From Ilex aquifolium (lineage: Eukaryota > Streptophyta > Magnoliopsida > Aquifoliales > Aquifoliaceae), in assembly GCA_951799425.1 (NCBI GenBank), contig OX637393.1:5317001-5381000 (forward strand): a stretch of DNA of 64,000 nt, written 5' to 3'. Below are positions 26,869 through 37,321 of the stretch, one piece after another. The notes below the pieces were generated by a model that saw only the letters and a program-made list of their open reading frames with translations, searched no databases and was not told where the DNA came from. How positions within the stretch are numbered: position 1 is the stretch's first letter; each line of letters opens with the position of its first letter. A program made the translations under genes and the position numbers.

Positions 26869-29244
26869 GTTGGTTTGAGAATTTAGAATTATCCGCATCC
26901 ATTCTTCTTCGCTGTGTTTGTTGATCAAGTCTGTAATGTGACAGACTTTATAAATTTAGAAACAATATATAATGTGGCACTTCAAGACTACCAAAACCTT
27001 CTCTGATTCCATTGCACCCTAGTTTTGTAACACGAGTGCTTTACCTTTTAAGTAGACTTCTTTTTTGTTTTATAATTTTTTTTATCTACCTCCATCCATC
27101 ATGGAAAGGATCACCCCTGCAGCTAGCACTCTGAAATTTTTTCCTTGCTTCTAGCTTTAATTCTTTATTTGTTAGTTGTACTTGCAGAAAATACTTTTAC
27201 TAATTTTTGATTGCTGCTTACAATGGCATGAAAGAATGCATGAAACATTTTTCCCTTGTGATTTCAGTTGTGCTTCACCCTATTAAAGAATTCCCTAATT
27301 CACTGGAAATAGATGCACAACACCTAGCTTGAATTCAGAAGGTCTGTTATGGAATTATAGACTGGGGTGGAGCTAGGAATTCATTATAGGGTGGGCACTT
27401 TAACAAGTTTTAATTTTTTTTTATCTCAATGGCTAAATATATACTCGATACTCAGAAATTTATTAAATATTGAAGCGTCAAGAACTGATATACATAAGGT
27501 GTACAAAGAAAAAAAACAACAAAAAGACTATTCTTTTCTCTGCACTTTCTAGGACGTTTTACCCAACCAAGCATATATAGAGCTTTATAAGATTCAGCAA
27601 AATTCAAACTATTGGTGGAAGTTTGGGTATTATACCCATGTTGGTTTCTAGCTAACACCAATATAGTGGTGACTTATTGAAAATTGGACATGAGTCAATC
27701 ACATTCCAAGTAGCCAAGAACCCATTTTTGGGAAACCAAACCATTAATTTAAATCATTGTCTAAATTAATATATCTCGAAAGAATAGTACCTATTGCAAT
27801 TCCAACACATTGCATTGATACAAAAATTCTCGCAATTGACGAAACAAAAAATCAACAAATTCTTAATCCCTTAACAAACTTGATTATAATTAATAAAAAT
27901 AAATAAATTCTCCCGAGAAAAGAGTACCAAGCAAAGATTTGAAATTTTTATTATTCCCCACAAAATTATCCCTTGACTAAGCTAAAATATGAATGATCCA
28001 CACAGCCAAAAAAATAATATTAGTCCAAATTAAACCTAGTAAATTAAATCCATAAGCCATAGAATTCACTCAACTTTGGCAAATAAAAAAATTGATAACT
28101 CTTTCAAGCCTCAACCTACATGCCCGGGAAAAAAAAATTCATACCAGAATCAACCAATCATTCCATTCTCCAAAGCCACATAAAGAATCAAATTTCACAT
28201 AAAACCCACATGAAATCCAAAGTTTCTAACAAAAACCCATATCACGTGTGCAAGATTACCAGGAACAAAACAAAATGTGTACCAAGTATAGAGTAAAACA
28301 ATGCGAATTTTCTCGAAAAACCCATCCGGCAACCTAATCTGAAACAAACAATAATGCTATATAATCAAACTAAGAGATTATCCATACGATTAGGGATTAG
28401 GCTATTCGACAATTCCACCCCAATTATGAACGGAGTTACATAGGTAAAGATTTCAATCTAGAAAATAGTAATGCACCCCCTACAAGAATACATCATACAA
28501 AGATAAAGATGATAACATCAAAGGAAATACAAGAACAAAGTGCTATGCACTGGGTGGAGTTTGGAATTTCCCATTGGTTTCCTCCTCTCATGTAACTCTA
28601 ATGCTCATGAAAAAAATTAGTGAAGCGCCTCAAAAAGTTAATATTGGCATAATTAAGAAAAAAAACTATTCCTTTTCTTTACTCTTTTAATCCCATAATA
28701 TTATACACTTCAAAAGTTTGGCCTTAAAACAAAGACCAGTCCTAACAAGCTTCAACATCAGACTATCATCTTTACAGAAACTTCAATGCCCACGCCCAAA
28801 CTACGACATGTCTTTTATCTTGGCCCTAAATGAAATATAACACTGTGTCCTTGGCCTTGATTATGCTCATTTCTTTATTTCTTATCTAGTTGAATTTTTT
28901 GTAAGATATTCAAGATTTCCCCAATTTCTTCAAAAATATGACACCCTTTGCACTGAATTATAGAGTCCTTCTTTCTGCCCACCAAATCTCCACATGTAAC
29001 ACCCCTTTGACAGATAACCAAGCATAAAATTTCAGCAACATAATAACTTTTTCCTGGCAGTTCCATTTACTTGGCACATAACACATATTTCTACAGAATA
29101 ATTAGCATATTAGATAGGAAAAAAATTCTACAGAAGAAAAGAATTATCAACAACTCTCCCAAGTCACATATTATTTAAGCAGGAACAAAAAAGAAACCAA
29201 ACACCATGAAAAGACATAAACTAATGTTCTCCACCAGCAACTAA
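26869..29244. other. Interior of block A, no recognised gene
   Basis: AT-rich sequence after the LEUNIG fragment. No ORF with family resemblance and no transposon terminus seen. Confidence 0.35.
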
Positions 29245-29400
29245 ATAGAATAATAAACTGAATCAAAAAAACGATTTCACAAAGAAGAAAACACCAGCAT
29301 AAATCATATCTAATTTAGTAGTAATAAAACCAAAAATTCAGAATTAACAATTTTAACGCAGTAGTTACCTGGTAAGAGGGAAAGGGTAGAGCTCCTCTAG
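29245..29400. repeat. Direct repeat, right copy (partner 25648-25800)
   Basis: Second copy of the roughly 150-base repeat. Similarity stops shortly after 'acctggtaagaggg', where the two copies diverge. Confidence 0.85.
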
Positions 29401-30217
29401 CGGTGGAAAGCTTGAAGAAGAAGCAGTTTTGCTGTGTAAAGTATAATGCCAAGACACAAGCGCTGGCAAATAGGATTTTCGGACAGGAAAGGACGATTGT
29501 AAATAGGATTACGAAGAACCACAACAATCTTTTTAATTAAACAAATTAATTGTTGGGATCTGTATAGCCACAACCAAAGAAATGGATGCCTAATTGAAAT
29601 GCTAATTGAATACATGTAATTAAATACATTTGGGGAGAGAGAGACTGAGAAGGGGACGGTGAAGGGGGGTCCATGACGGTGTGAAAGAGAGACTGGGAGG
29701 GGGACGGTGAAGGGGCGAGGTGTGCTCTTCTCTGATTGGTGAAGGGAGGGGGGGTGGTGTGCTCTTCTCTGATATGTGATAATGCAGGGCAAGAAGAGAT
29801 AGAGAGACGGATAGGGAAGCTGAAGAGGTGGGGCTGTGAATTTGCAGGAGACAGAGATAGAGAAAAAAGGGAGAGAAAGTAGGAGAGAGGAAGAGGGTGT
29901 AACGGCTGAGAAGTAAATCCTGAATTTGAGAAAGGAAATAGGGAGGAAGAGATAGACACACAGAGAAGGAAGATGAAGAGAAGTGACTGTTAATTTGTAG
30001 GAGAGAGAAAAAAAAGGGAGAGAAAGTAGGAGAGAGGGAGAGAGTGTAACGGGTATGTGAATGTGATAGAGGAAATAGAGAGAATAGAGGGAGACAGGTT
30101 AACGCTCGGGAAACAGAGGATATAGATGATATAATTAAAATGTTAGAGGATAAAATTGAAAATAAAATGTTTTTTACATATGTTGCCTTTTTAAAGTAGT
30201 ATATATATATATATATA

Positions 30218-33200
30218 TCTCTATATAATAAAACAGGAAGGAACTTGAATTTTATCCCCACTATATTTTTCCCCCCCAAATTAACCCAACTCAACCATCA
30301 CATCCAACCCAACCCGAACAGCAACGGCTCCCTGCAACACGTATGCCCTCTCTCTTCTGTATCAGGCCAGTCACTTCCCACAGGCGACTCCATGGCAACC
30401 CACAGGCGGCGAGTCAGACACAGACACAGCCACCCTCTCTCCCCCCCACCATCCCTATTCAGCGCCCAGCCCCATCTCTCTGCTCTCCCTCTTCACTCAA
30501 CGCAAAGAGGCTCACATCCAGCTGCTGTTCCGGCTGTTCCAATGCGATTGGCAGATTGCATTTTTTCAACTGAGTTGCAATACTCAATCCTTGGTGCAAG
30601 GTAAGTTTATATCTAATTTTCAATAGGCAAAGAGGCAAAGAGGGTTTTTTTTCTTTCTAAATGTTTCCTTTTTCAATAGGCAAAGAGGCTCACACCCAGC
30701 GGCTGTTCTCGGTGCAAGGTAAGACCTCTTATTTTTTTGTGTATCTAATTATTTTGTGTATCTAATGTTTGAGTTGCTTTTTTTTTTTTTTTAAATGATT
30801 TGTTTACCATAGATTCTTTTGCTTTCAATTTTTTTTTTTATGCATTCTTACAATTCGTAAAGTATTTGGGAACTAAGGATGGTATTTTGTTGTTTATCTT
30901 TGTTGGGTAGCTGAAAGCTTGGATCTTTTGCATTGGACAGTCCTGAATCTTCAGCTCAGGTCTCATATTTTGTTTTTTTTTTGTTTTTTTATGGCCAGGA
31001 CCTAAGGATGGTATTTTGCTGTTTATCTTTCCTGGGTAGCTGAAAGCTTGGATATTTTTGTGGCCACTGTTCTATTGATTTAGATTGCATCATCTTTTTG
31101 AGTTTGGGGTTTTTTTTTTCATCGGATCTTTTGCGTTGGGTTTTTTTTTTTACTTTATGATTCAAAGTTCAATGTGTGGTTTCTGATGTCTGCTTTCCCA
31201 TTGCCTTGGTTGTGATAGCCAAGTCTTTTGTCTGCTTTCCAAATCTTCATATTATTTTGGGTTAGAGCTCCATAGAATGATGTGACCTGGGAACTTGGAA
31301 ACAAGTTTTATAAATGCCTACATTTATAAATTTTGGGTTAAATTTTATCCCTACATTTTACATGATCTGTTGGGTAATTGATTCGGCTCCAAACCTCTCT
31401 TTATTGTACTCTACCGTATTGATAGAGATCATGGTGATTTGATTTTTTGATTTTCATGAATGTGGTAGTAGTGGTCCAGAAATGTTCATGTGGTCGTTCA
31501 TTCAAAATGGAATCTGCCCTTAATTTCGTTTATCTTGCATAGTTGGACCCAAATGGTTTGCACAAATATCTTACATGATTTTGTGTGTCTATGTGGAGAA
31601 TGTGTAGAATTGATTTGTGATGGGCTTTGGGCTGGAATTAAGTTTTAGGATATAATGTTGTTGCATCTTGATCCCAATAATTTTCTGTAATTGATTTTTT
31701 TTTTTTTGGTTTTTTTTTCCATTGATTTACACCAATCATGTATAGCTTTCAAAATGGGACTTAATTGCATGTTGAACCTAAGTTGTGTCATGTCTATGTT
31801 ATAGGGAATTAGAATTTGTTTTAACTCATACTCAACCTATTTATATTCGGGTTCACGTCATGTTTAATCATTTTAAATGAACGAATTTTGATGAATTTAT
31901 TTAGTTTCCACTGAAATCCATTAATTTGTTATCGTACTCTTTGATGATAGCCGTAGGGCCAACAATGGTTGTAGATAACCCGAGGAGCTGTTGCATTTCC
32001 TTTACTATAACCATTGTTGATTAGTTTTGGTTTTTTTTGATTTTTTTTTTTTCGTTTTTTTTTTCATTGATTTAAATATTAGAAGGTTAAAATTGTTGGT
32101 GAATGTGGGTGCAAATTCCTTCATTTAGTCATGTTGTTTTTTATTTGCGGCGTGAATTTATTCATGTATTGTTGCGGTACAGATGTTGAATTACATAGGT
32201 CTACTTCGGGTGAATCTCTACACCATCGCCTATGTTGCGAATTATATAGGTATACTTCGGGTGGGGGATCTATTCCTCGGTTGATGAGGCTTGCTTTTTT
32301 TTCCTTTTCCAACCTTTTTTCCTCCGTTTGGGGCATAATTTTTGTTTGACCTGTGATTTTTAGACTATAATAATAATTATGAAGTCCAGCTCTGATAGAT
32401 TCAATAGGTCAGTGAAAATCAAGGTCCTAATTGAATTTTCATGGAAGATTCTTATAATCAATCATGGCTGTTTTTTTACTGGAATTGAGTTATTATTGTT
32501 CTTCATTTATTGTACAATTGGTAAGTTTAATGTCGTTTTTGTAAATGTGAAGGGATTGTATCTTCGTTCAAGATTCATCATCAATCCCGATAAAGTCTAT
32601 AGAATGGCCATGAGGAGGCTTAATACATCGGCGGGGATTCTTGAAATTATGGGTGCTCCCCTCACAGGGACAGATCTGAGAGCTTATGTAATGTCTGGAG
32701 GTGGTGTTACTTTGAAGAAATTTAAGCCAAGGCTTCGGGGCAAACGATGTTTTCTTCCTGCCTAAACCTCCTCATGTGAGTTGTAACATTTCTAGGAAAT
32801 GTGTTGAAGTTCAACAAAACTATGGCATATATGTTTTGTTGAAATGAGAGAAATGTGAGTTGATTTCACTTTAGCTTACTGGTTTTCTTGAAGTTGCAAA
32901 GGATTTTACTTGGTAAAGATATTTGAAAAAAGTTCTATCAGTGAAAAATTGGTCGATGAAATTGATTGCTTTGAAAAAGAGATCTATTTGAGCTTTTGCA
33001 TTTTGATTTTTTTGTATGTGTTCGTGGATTTGTAAAGTTGGTTCCCTGAATCTTTTGACTATTAATGTGTTAGTTGAAATTGGGCTATTAATGTGTTGCT
33101 ATTGTTTTTTTGCTTTTGAACATTCAAATTCTAATGTTTTCCTTCTGTTTTAATCTATTGTGTTGATTTTTGTTGTAGTGGTGGTTGAGTTTTTGAAATT

Positions 33201-33679
33201 GTGATCTTCTTGCTTTAAACTCATTGAACATTCAAATTCCAATTGAGTTTGCTCTTTTTTTCATTTGAGTATGCTCACAGTTTTGTTAGTTTTCTTTTTT
33301 TGGGCTTGCTCGCAAGATGTTTGAAAAAATGACTGACAGGATTTGGTTTCTTGGTTTTATGTGGGTAATGGGTTGTGTGATTTTTGCATAATTCCTTCCT
33401 TGGATTTTGATTGTTTTTTTAGACTAATTTATAATTGAGTCCATTATTGTAAACTCCTTTTGGTTCAATACCATTTTTACTATTGTTGTTGTTCAATACT
33501 TACTTTCATTTGTTGGTTTTTTATACCTAATTTTTTTTGTCCGTTGTGTTATTACTTCACCAGCATCCATTTTTATTCCTGCTTCTTAGCACCAATGTCC
33601 ATTTGTTGATTATTTTGTGTTCAAATTCAATATTCAATTTTTTTAGTTGCACCGTGCCTTCAGGCAGGGGTTATCCCTA

Positions 33680-33680
<1 letters not shown>
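30218..33680 (+). mobile_element. Non-autonomous Helitron C (plus strand)
   Basis: The 5' end TCTCTATATAATAAAACAGG begins right after a host A at the end of a (TA)n run. The 3' end has the hairpin core GTGCCTTCAGGCA (TGCC/GGCA stem, extended past one mismatch), then GGGGTTATCCCTAG, followed by a host T that begins another (TA)n run. Length 3463 bp. The hairpin core is the same as in Helitron D. It carries a protein-coding fragment near the middle (32530-32765) but no RepHel ORF. It is oriented opposite to Helitron B, so the two sit head to head within one intron. Confidence 0.83.
32530..32765 (+). pseudogene. Captured exon of an unidentified plant gene in Helitron C
   Basis: An open stretch reading GLYLRSRFIINPDKVYRMAM, then RRLNTSAGILEIMGAPLTGT, DLRAYVMSGGG and VTLKKFKPRLRGKRCFLPA. 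The composition and the PDKVYRMAM...MGAPLTG pattern look like a real conserved protein, faintly recalling the small membrane-anchored TIM21/Coa1-type assembly factors, but I cannot assign it. Sequence just upstream ending 'tgtgaag' could be an intron. It stops at a TAA soon after, so only a piece was captured. Confidence 0.5.

Positions 33681-33776
<96 letters not shown>
33681..33776. repeat. (TA)n(GA)n compound microsatellite in intron 2
   Basis: About 38 bases of TA followed by about 58 bases of GA, directly beside the exon 2 donor on one side and the Helitron C terminus on the other. On the minus strand exon 2 runs straight into the CT run. Confidence 0.95.
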
Positions 33777-33778
<2 letters not shown>

Positions 33779-34743
33779 CTAAGTGATATAGGGAGCTCTG
33801 GCAACAGGTGTGGTTTCCTCCTATGGAGGGGGTTGGCTATCATATAAAACCTATCTCCCCAGTTAGCCTTTTGATGTTCAGACTGGATCATGGTAGACCC
33901 GTACCCTTCAACATCACCAGGTTTCACCTTGAATTTCTCTTCCACAGGAAGCTTGTAAAACTCTTAAATATCATTTTTCAACCAGCAAAGAGCTAACTCC
34001 ATGGTTTACCACCTGTAGATGTTTCAGAATTGTTAGGATTTATGATATTACTACCATATTTCTGTTGTGTATCTTACCAGCAGAGTCTATTTTCTATTGC
34101 ACCACACTTTTTTTTTTCCTATGTATTTTTATAAATCTCAAATTTACTCAGTTATCTACAATTCACATGCATCAAGTACCGCAACCAAACGACCCCATAT
34201 GATTTTATCCAGCCAGTGAGACTCAAGCTCACGACTCCAGTCCTATCTCAGCTGGTGAGTAGCCCCACTTGTGACATGGTGGTACTTGGTTCAAAGTTCG
34301 AACTCCCACTCCCCACCCTTGTATTGCAACCAAAAAATAAAGAAAAAAAGACTCAGAGCTCAAGACGTGCGAGGTTAAATCTGAGCTCTTGTTCGACCAC
34401 GAAGTTAACATAGTGTTCCCAAACTACAAAGTTAAATGGATGATAAAGATTTGAGTGAGGACTATCACATGAAGTAATCAAAGAAAATTTTGAGGAGGAG
34501 GAGGAAAACCTGAAAGATGCCCAAGGTTTTGCAGATTGAGTGCAAATTTTCAAGTTCTAAATCCTTGGCTTCTCCTATAATCAAGTTTTTCATGTCAACT
34601 ATTGGCAAGGAAAAGCTATCAGAGAGTGCAGTAGGTTCTTGATGAGCTTGAACATAGTGGTGTGGGATGGCAATCAGGGGCTCTTTGGCAAACTCCTGAA
34701 CGCTCGGTAAAGTCTTATCATTCACTGCCTCAGAGGATGCCAT
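33779..34743 (-). pseudogene. 2OG-Fe(II) dioxygenase (SRG1-like), exons 1-2 of copy A, disrupted
   Basis: 5' half of the dioxygenase ending at 15438. Exon 1 (34743-34510, 78 codons) starts MASSEAVNDKTLPSVQEFAK and contains the DIOX_N-type FSLPIVDM segment. Exon 2 (34012-33779) opens VVNHGVSSLLVEK, then meets TGA in frame. The family-like sequence resumes one frame over (EFYKLPVEEKF, KVKPGDVEGYG, NWGDRFYMIANPLHRRKPHL), and that frame has a TAA just before EFYKLP. Exon 2 therefore carries a frameshift plus a stop and cannot encode an intact enzyme. Intron 1 (34013-34509) contains a SINE. Exon 2 ends in AG, phase-compatible with exon 3 at 18019, so the two halves most simply form one gene spanning 19.3 kb. 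Confidence 0.85.
34216..34370 (+). mobile_element. tRNA-derived SINE in 2OGD intron 1
   Basis: A pol III box A-like 'tctcagctggtgag' is followed about 50 bases later by a box B-like 'agttcgaactccc', then 'ttgtattgcaacc' and an A-rich tail (to about 34349). This is the layout of a plant tRNA-derived SINE. Confidence 0.6.
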
Positions 34744-34785
34744 TGCTCAGTTGTAAGTGTACCGATTCAACCACCTTAACATGGA

Positions 34786-34793
34786 TATTTATA
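34786..34793 (-). promoter_or_regulatory. TATA box of the 2OGD copy A
   Basis: TATAAATA on the minus strand, 43-50 bases upstream of the exon 1 ATG. The spacing would leave a very short 5' leader. It abuts the tRNA-like segment immediately upstream. Confidence 0.5.
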
Positions 34794-35110
34794 AGCCCGG
34801 ATAGCCGAGTGGAAAGGGGTCAGTCTTGGATGAACCCTCGACTTAGATGTTTTAGATGTTTAAGATTCGACTCTTGCTGGTGTTTTTAAGTTTTAACCGC
34901 TATCTTTAGGTGACGAGTGACTGCAGGTTTACATGTGGTGGTTTACCTCTGTAGGGGTGTGTTAACACTTAACTCCAAGTTGTAGAGATTGATTTGAAAA
35001 GAAATAAGCCCGGGTCTTGCTAGTGTCTAAGGACAAACCTTCTACATTCGACTCTTGCTAGTGTCTGTAATTTTAATCAATATACGAGTGATTCTAGATA
35101 TACATCCAGA
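34794..35110 (+). mobile_element. tRNA-like/SINE fragments upstream of the 2OGD gene
   Basis: Contains 'atagccgagtgg' (good box A) and, about 50 bases on, 'agattcgactctt' (box B-like). A second, degraded copy with 'cattcgactcttgctagtg' follows near 35045-35065. There is no acceptor-stem pairing that would make a functional tRNA, so SINE remnants are more likely. Confidence 0.5.
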
Positions 35111-35729
35111 GTTTATTTCTAGAGGATTCTGTCCAATGTGACTTCACATTAAATAGGTTTTGTGGAATTTTGGCGGGTTGAGGGATTAACTTCAATTAAA
35201 TTCTAGGTATAAATTTTTTAACCCTAACTCTAATTCTAACCCTATCTCAATCTGAGTATTGTCTGAGTTGATTTCGAACAAGCTTAAGTTGAAAATGGGG
35301 TACCTAATTCAGGCCCAATTCGAGCTCAACAAACAATAATATTAAATTAGGTGTGAGCCTTTGCACAATGTTGGACTATTATATAACATACATGGTCCAC
35401 TAACAAAAAACTCATCAAGACAATTTACTAATGGTGTAAGGATGAGCCTTCTTTATACAAGAGAGAGGGGAATGGTCATTTCAGTTATCTGTCTAATGTG
35501 GGATGACAACTCTGTCTTTCTTTTGTCTTTTTTACTTATTTCATATCGGTTTTTTTTTTTTAAAACCACCCAGTGTGGGTGGGAGGTTTGGCAGGACCCC
35601 TACCTGTATATATAACTAAAAGGAAAAATGTACAAGGGAGGAGGACGTAGAGCCAAGCCTCCAGAAGTGGAAGAAAGACAAAGCAAAATTTTGGTGATGA
35701 CTCATCACCAAAAGCATGAAAAATAAACA

Positions 35730-36395
35730 TCAATTTAAAAAATAAAAACTCAACAACGAACGTGAGGAGTCTGTCGAGCGTCCAGCAATCCCAGAAGGAA
35801 AGGATGACGAATCAAGGAATCGCTGATTGAGTTGCTGATAGCAAGCCCAATTAGCCATGAAGTCTGCAGCCTGATTCTCCTCCCGTAGGACGTGGCAGAC
35901 GCGAGCAGAGAGAGAAGCACACAGAAGCCAAATCCGAGCAAGTAGGTAAGCATAAACCCAGCACCCAGTACCCTGAGAAGAAACCCAAGAAACCACTGTA
36001 GCTGAATCTGACTCCACTACCAACTCTGAAGCTCCCAAATCTGCGGCCAACTCCAACCCAGCACAAACAGCCTACAACTCCGCATACAGAATAGACTGAT
36101 GCCCCAGAAACAAGCCAAAAGCCCTAAGTACCCGACCTTGATGGTCCTGAATAACACCCCCTGCCGCAGACAGTCCTGGATTGCCTTTAGAACAGCCGTT
36201 AACACTGATCTTCAGGCAACCCGCTACAGGACGAGTCCAAGCAACCAAGCGAAGAGGTCGAGGCCGAGGAACCAAGACCCTAAGAGAACCTACAAACTCC
36301 ACGGACTTATCCCGACACAACTGACTCGGAGCAAACCCAAAAGCAAGTCCAACCAACTGCATATTGGTCATAACCCTTTGAATCACAACGGGCAC
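35730..36395 (-). pseudogene. LINE RNase H domain
   Basis: Two overlapping frames carry the plant LINE-type RNase H: LKISVNGCSKGNPGLSAAGG, VIQDHQGRVLRAFG, YAEL, then GLELAADLGASELVVESDSA and VCHVLREENQAADFMANWA. The first catalytic Asp, usually in a DG motif, appears replaced (VNGCS). A frameshift near 36060 separates the halves. Confidence 0.85.
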
Positions 36396-36446
36396 CTGAA
36401 AAACCTGACCATCGAATCTATAAGCATTACGGGCCTTCCATAAGTG

Positions 36447-37195
36447 CTACAGAATGAAGCACGGCAGCAGTACCCACACGTGACCTGTAGAAGGAGCACA
36501 ACGCCGCCAATGAAGCATCAAACCATAAGGAGACTGAAACGGCCGACATCTGATCCCAAACATCTGATAAAAGTGACCCCACACCTGAACTGCAAACGGA
36601 CAATCCAGAAAAAGATGCCTAAGAGTCTCAACAGCCCCACCACACACACACACCGGGATACTACATGTAAACGCCGTCTCTCTAAGCCATCATCTGTGGC
36701 CAAAAAACCATGAAACAACCGCTACATAAAGAAGGAGATCTGAGTCGGAATATGCCTCTGCCAGACACAAGAAAACCCAGCCCGAACTGGAGCCACACCC
36801 CGAATATCAGCCCAAGCAGTCCTCAATGAAAAATTCTCATCCAAAGACAACCTCCACCTCATCTGATTAATCCCCTGCTCTGGAATCGGAATCTGCACAA
36901 TTTGCTCAACAACTGGAGAAGGTAAAATCCCCAACAATCGGCCTCTGTCCCACTGCCGACCCGTCCAGTAAGCAGAAACAGGATCCCCAGAAGCTGCCCC
37001 CGGATACACTAAAGCCAAATGGTAATCCCCCAACCAACAATCATACCAGAAGCTGACCTCACCAGACGTTACTAACCATCTGATTCTCGGCTCAGCCACG
37101 GATCGAATCCCACACAACCGCCTCCAAAGAGGTGAAACTGGGTAACGAAACTCAATAAGCTCAGGATGGGTGGATCTACAGTACTTGGCCCTCAT
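36447..37195 (-). pseudogene. LINE zinc-binding (zf-RVT) region
   Basis: 37195-36722 encodes the linker after the reverse transcriptase (SFWYDCWLGD and later FSLRTAWADI). 36653-36447 supplies the zf-RVT signature CVCGGAVETLRHLFLDCPFA. The frame is broken between the two near 36720. Confidence 0.8.
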
Positions 37196-37321
37196 AAAAG
37201 TGGACCAAAGTGACTGTTGAGCCCGAAAACTCCACTAGAGCTTCACCTCACAAGCCTCGGCTACGTCAGAAAAAGAACGCACCCCTAAGCCACCCTCCTC
37301 TACAGGAAAACATACCTCAGC

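Larger units (their letters stand above)
21683..30217 (-). mobile_element. Gene-capturing Helitron-like block (A), 3' end unclear
   Basis: This 8.5-kb block sits between Helitrons B and C within the 2OGD intron. Its right edge on the minus strand (about 30200 downward, ATACTACTTTAAAAAGGC, then CT-rich) resembles the 5' end of Helitron B (ATACTATTCTAAAAAGTC, then CT-rich), pointing to a related minus-strand Helitron. It carries exon-intron fragments of an acetyl-CoA synthetase gene (minus) and a LEUNIG-like gene (plus), the usual cargo of gene-capturing Helitrons. No separate hairpin-CTAG 3' end was found at 21.7 kb. It may share the 18241 terminus or be truncated. The terminal TC is obscured by a TA run at 30201-30217. 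Confidence 0.5.

Noticed and set aside
29546..30294. Long Ser/Leu/Pro-rich minus-strand frames
   Set aside because: Translation of the CT-rich 5' region of a Helitron-like element; several overlapping frames are equally open, which indicates composition rather than coding.
30245..30604. 119-codon frame near the 5' end of Helitron C
   Set aside because: Pro/Ser/His-rich, no family match; may be a captured leader but is not supported as a gene.
34796..34880. Possible tRNA gene
   Set aside because: Box A and box B motifs are present but no acceptor stem or anticodon arm pairs properly; SINE fragment preferred.
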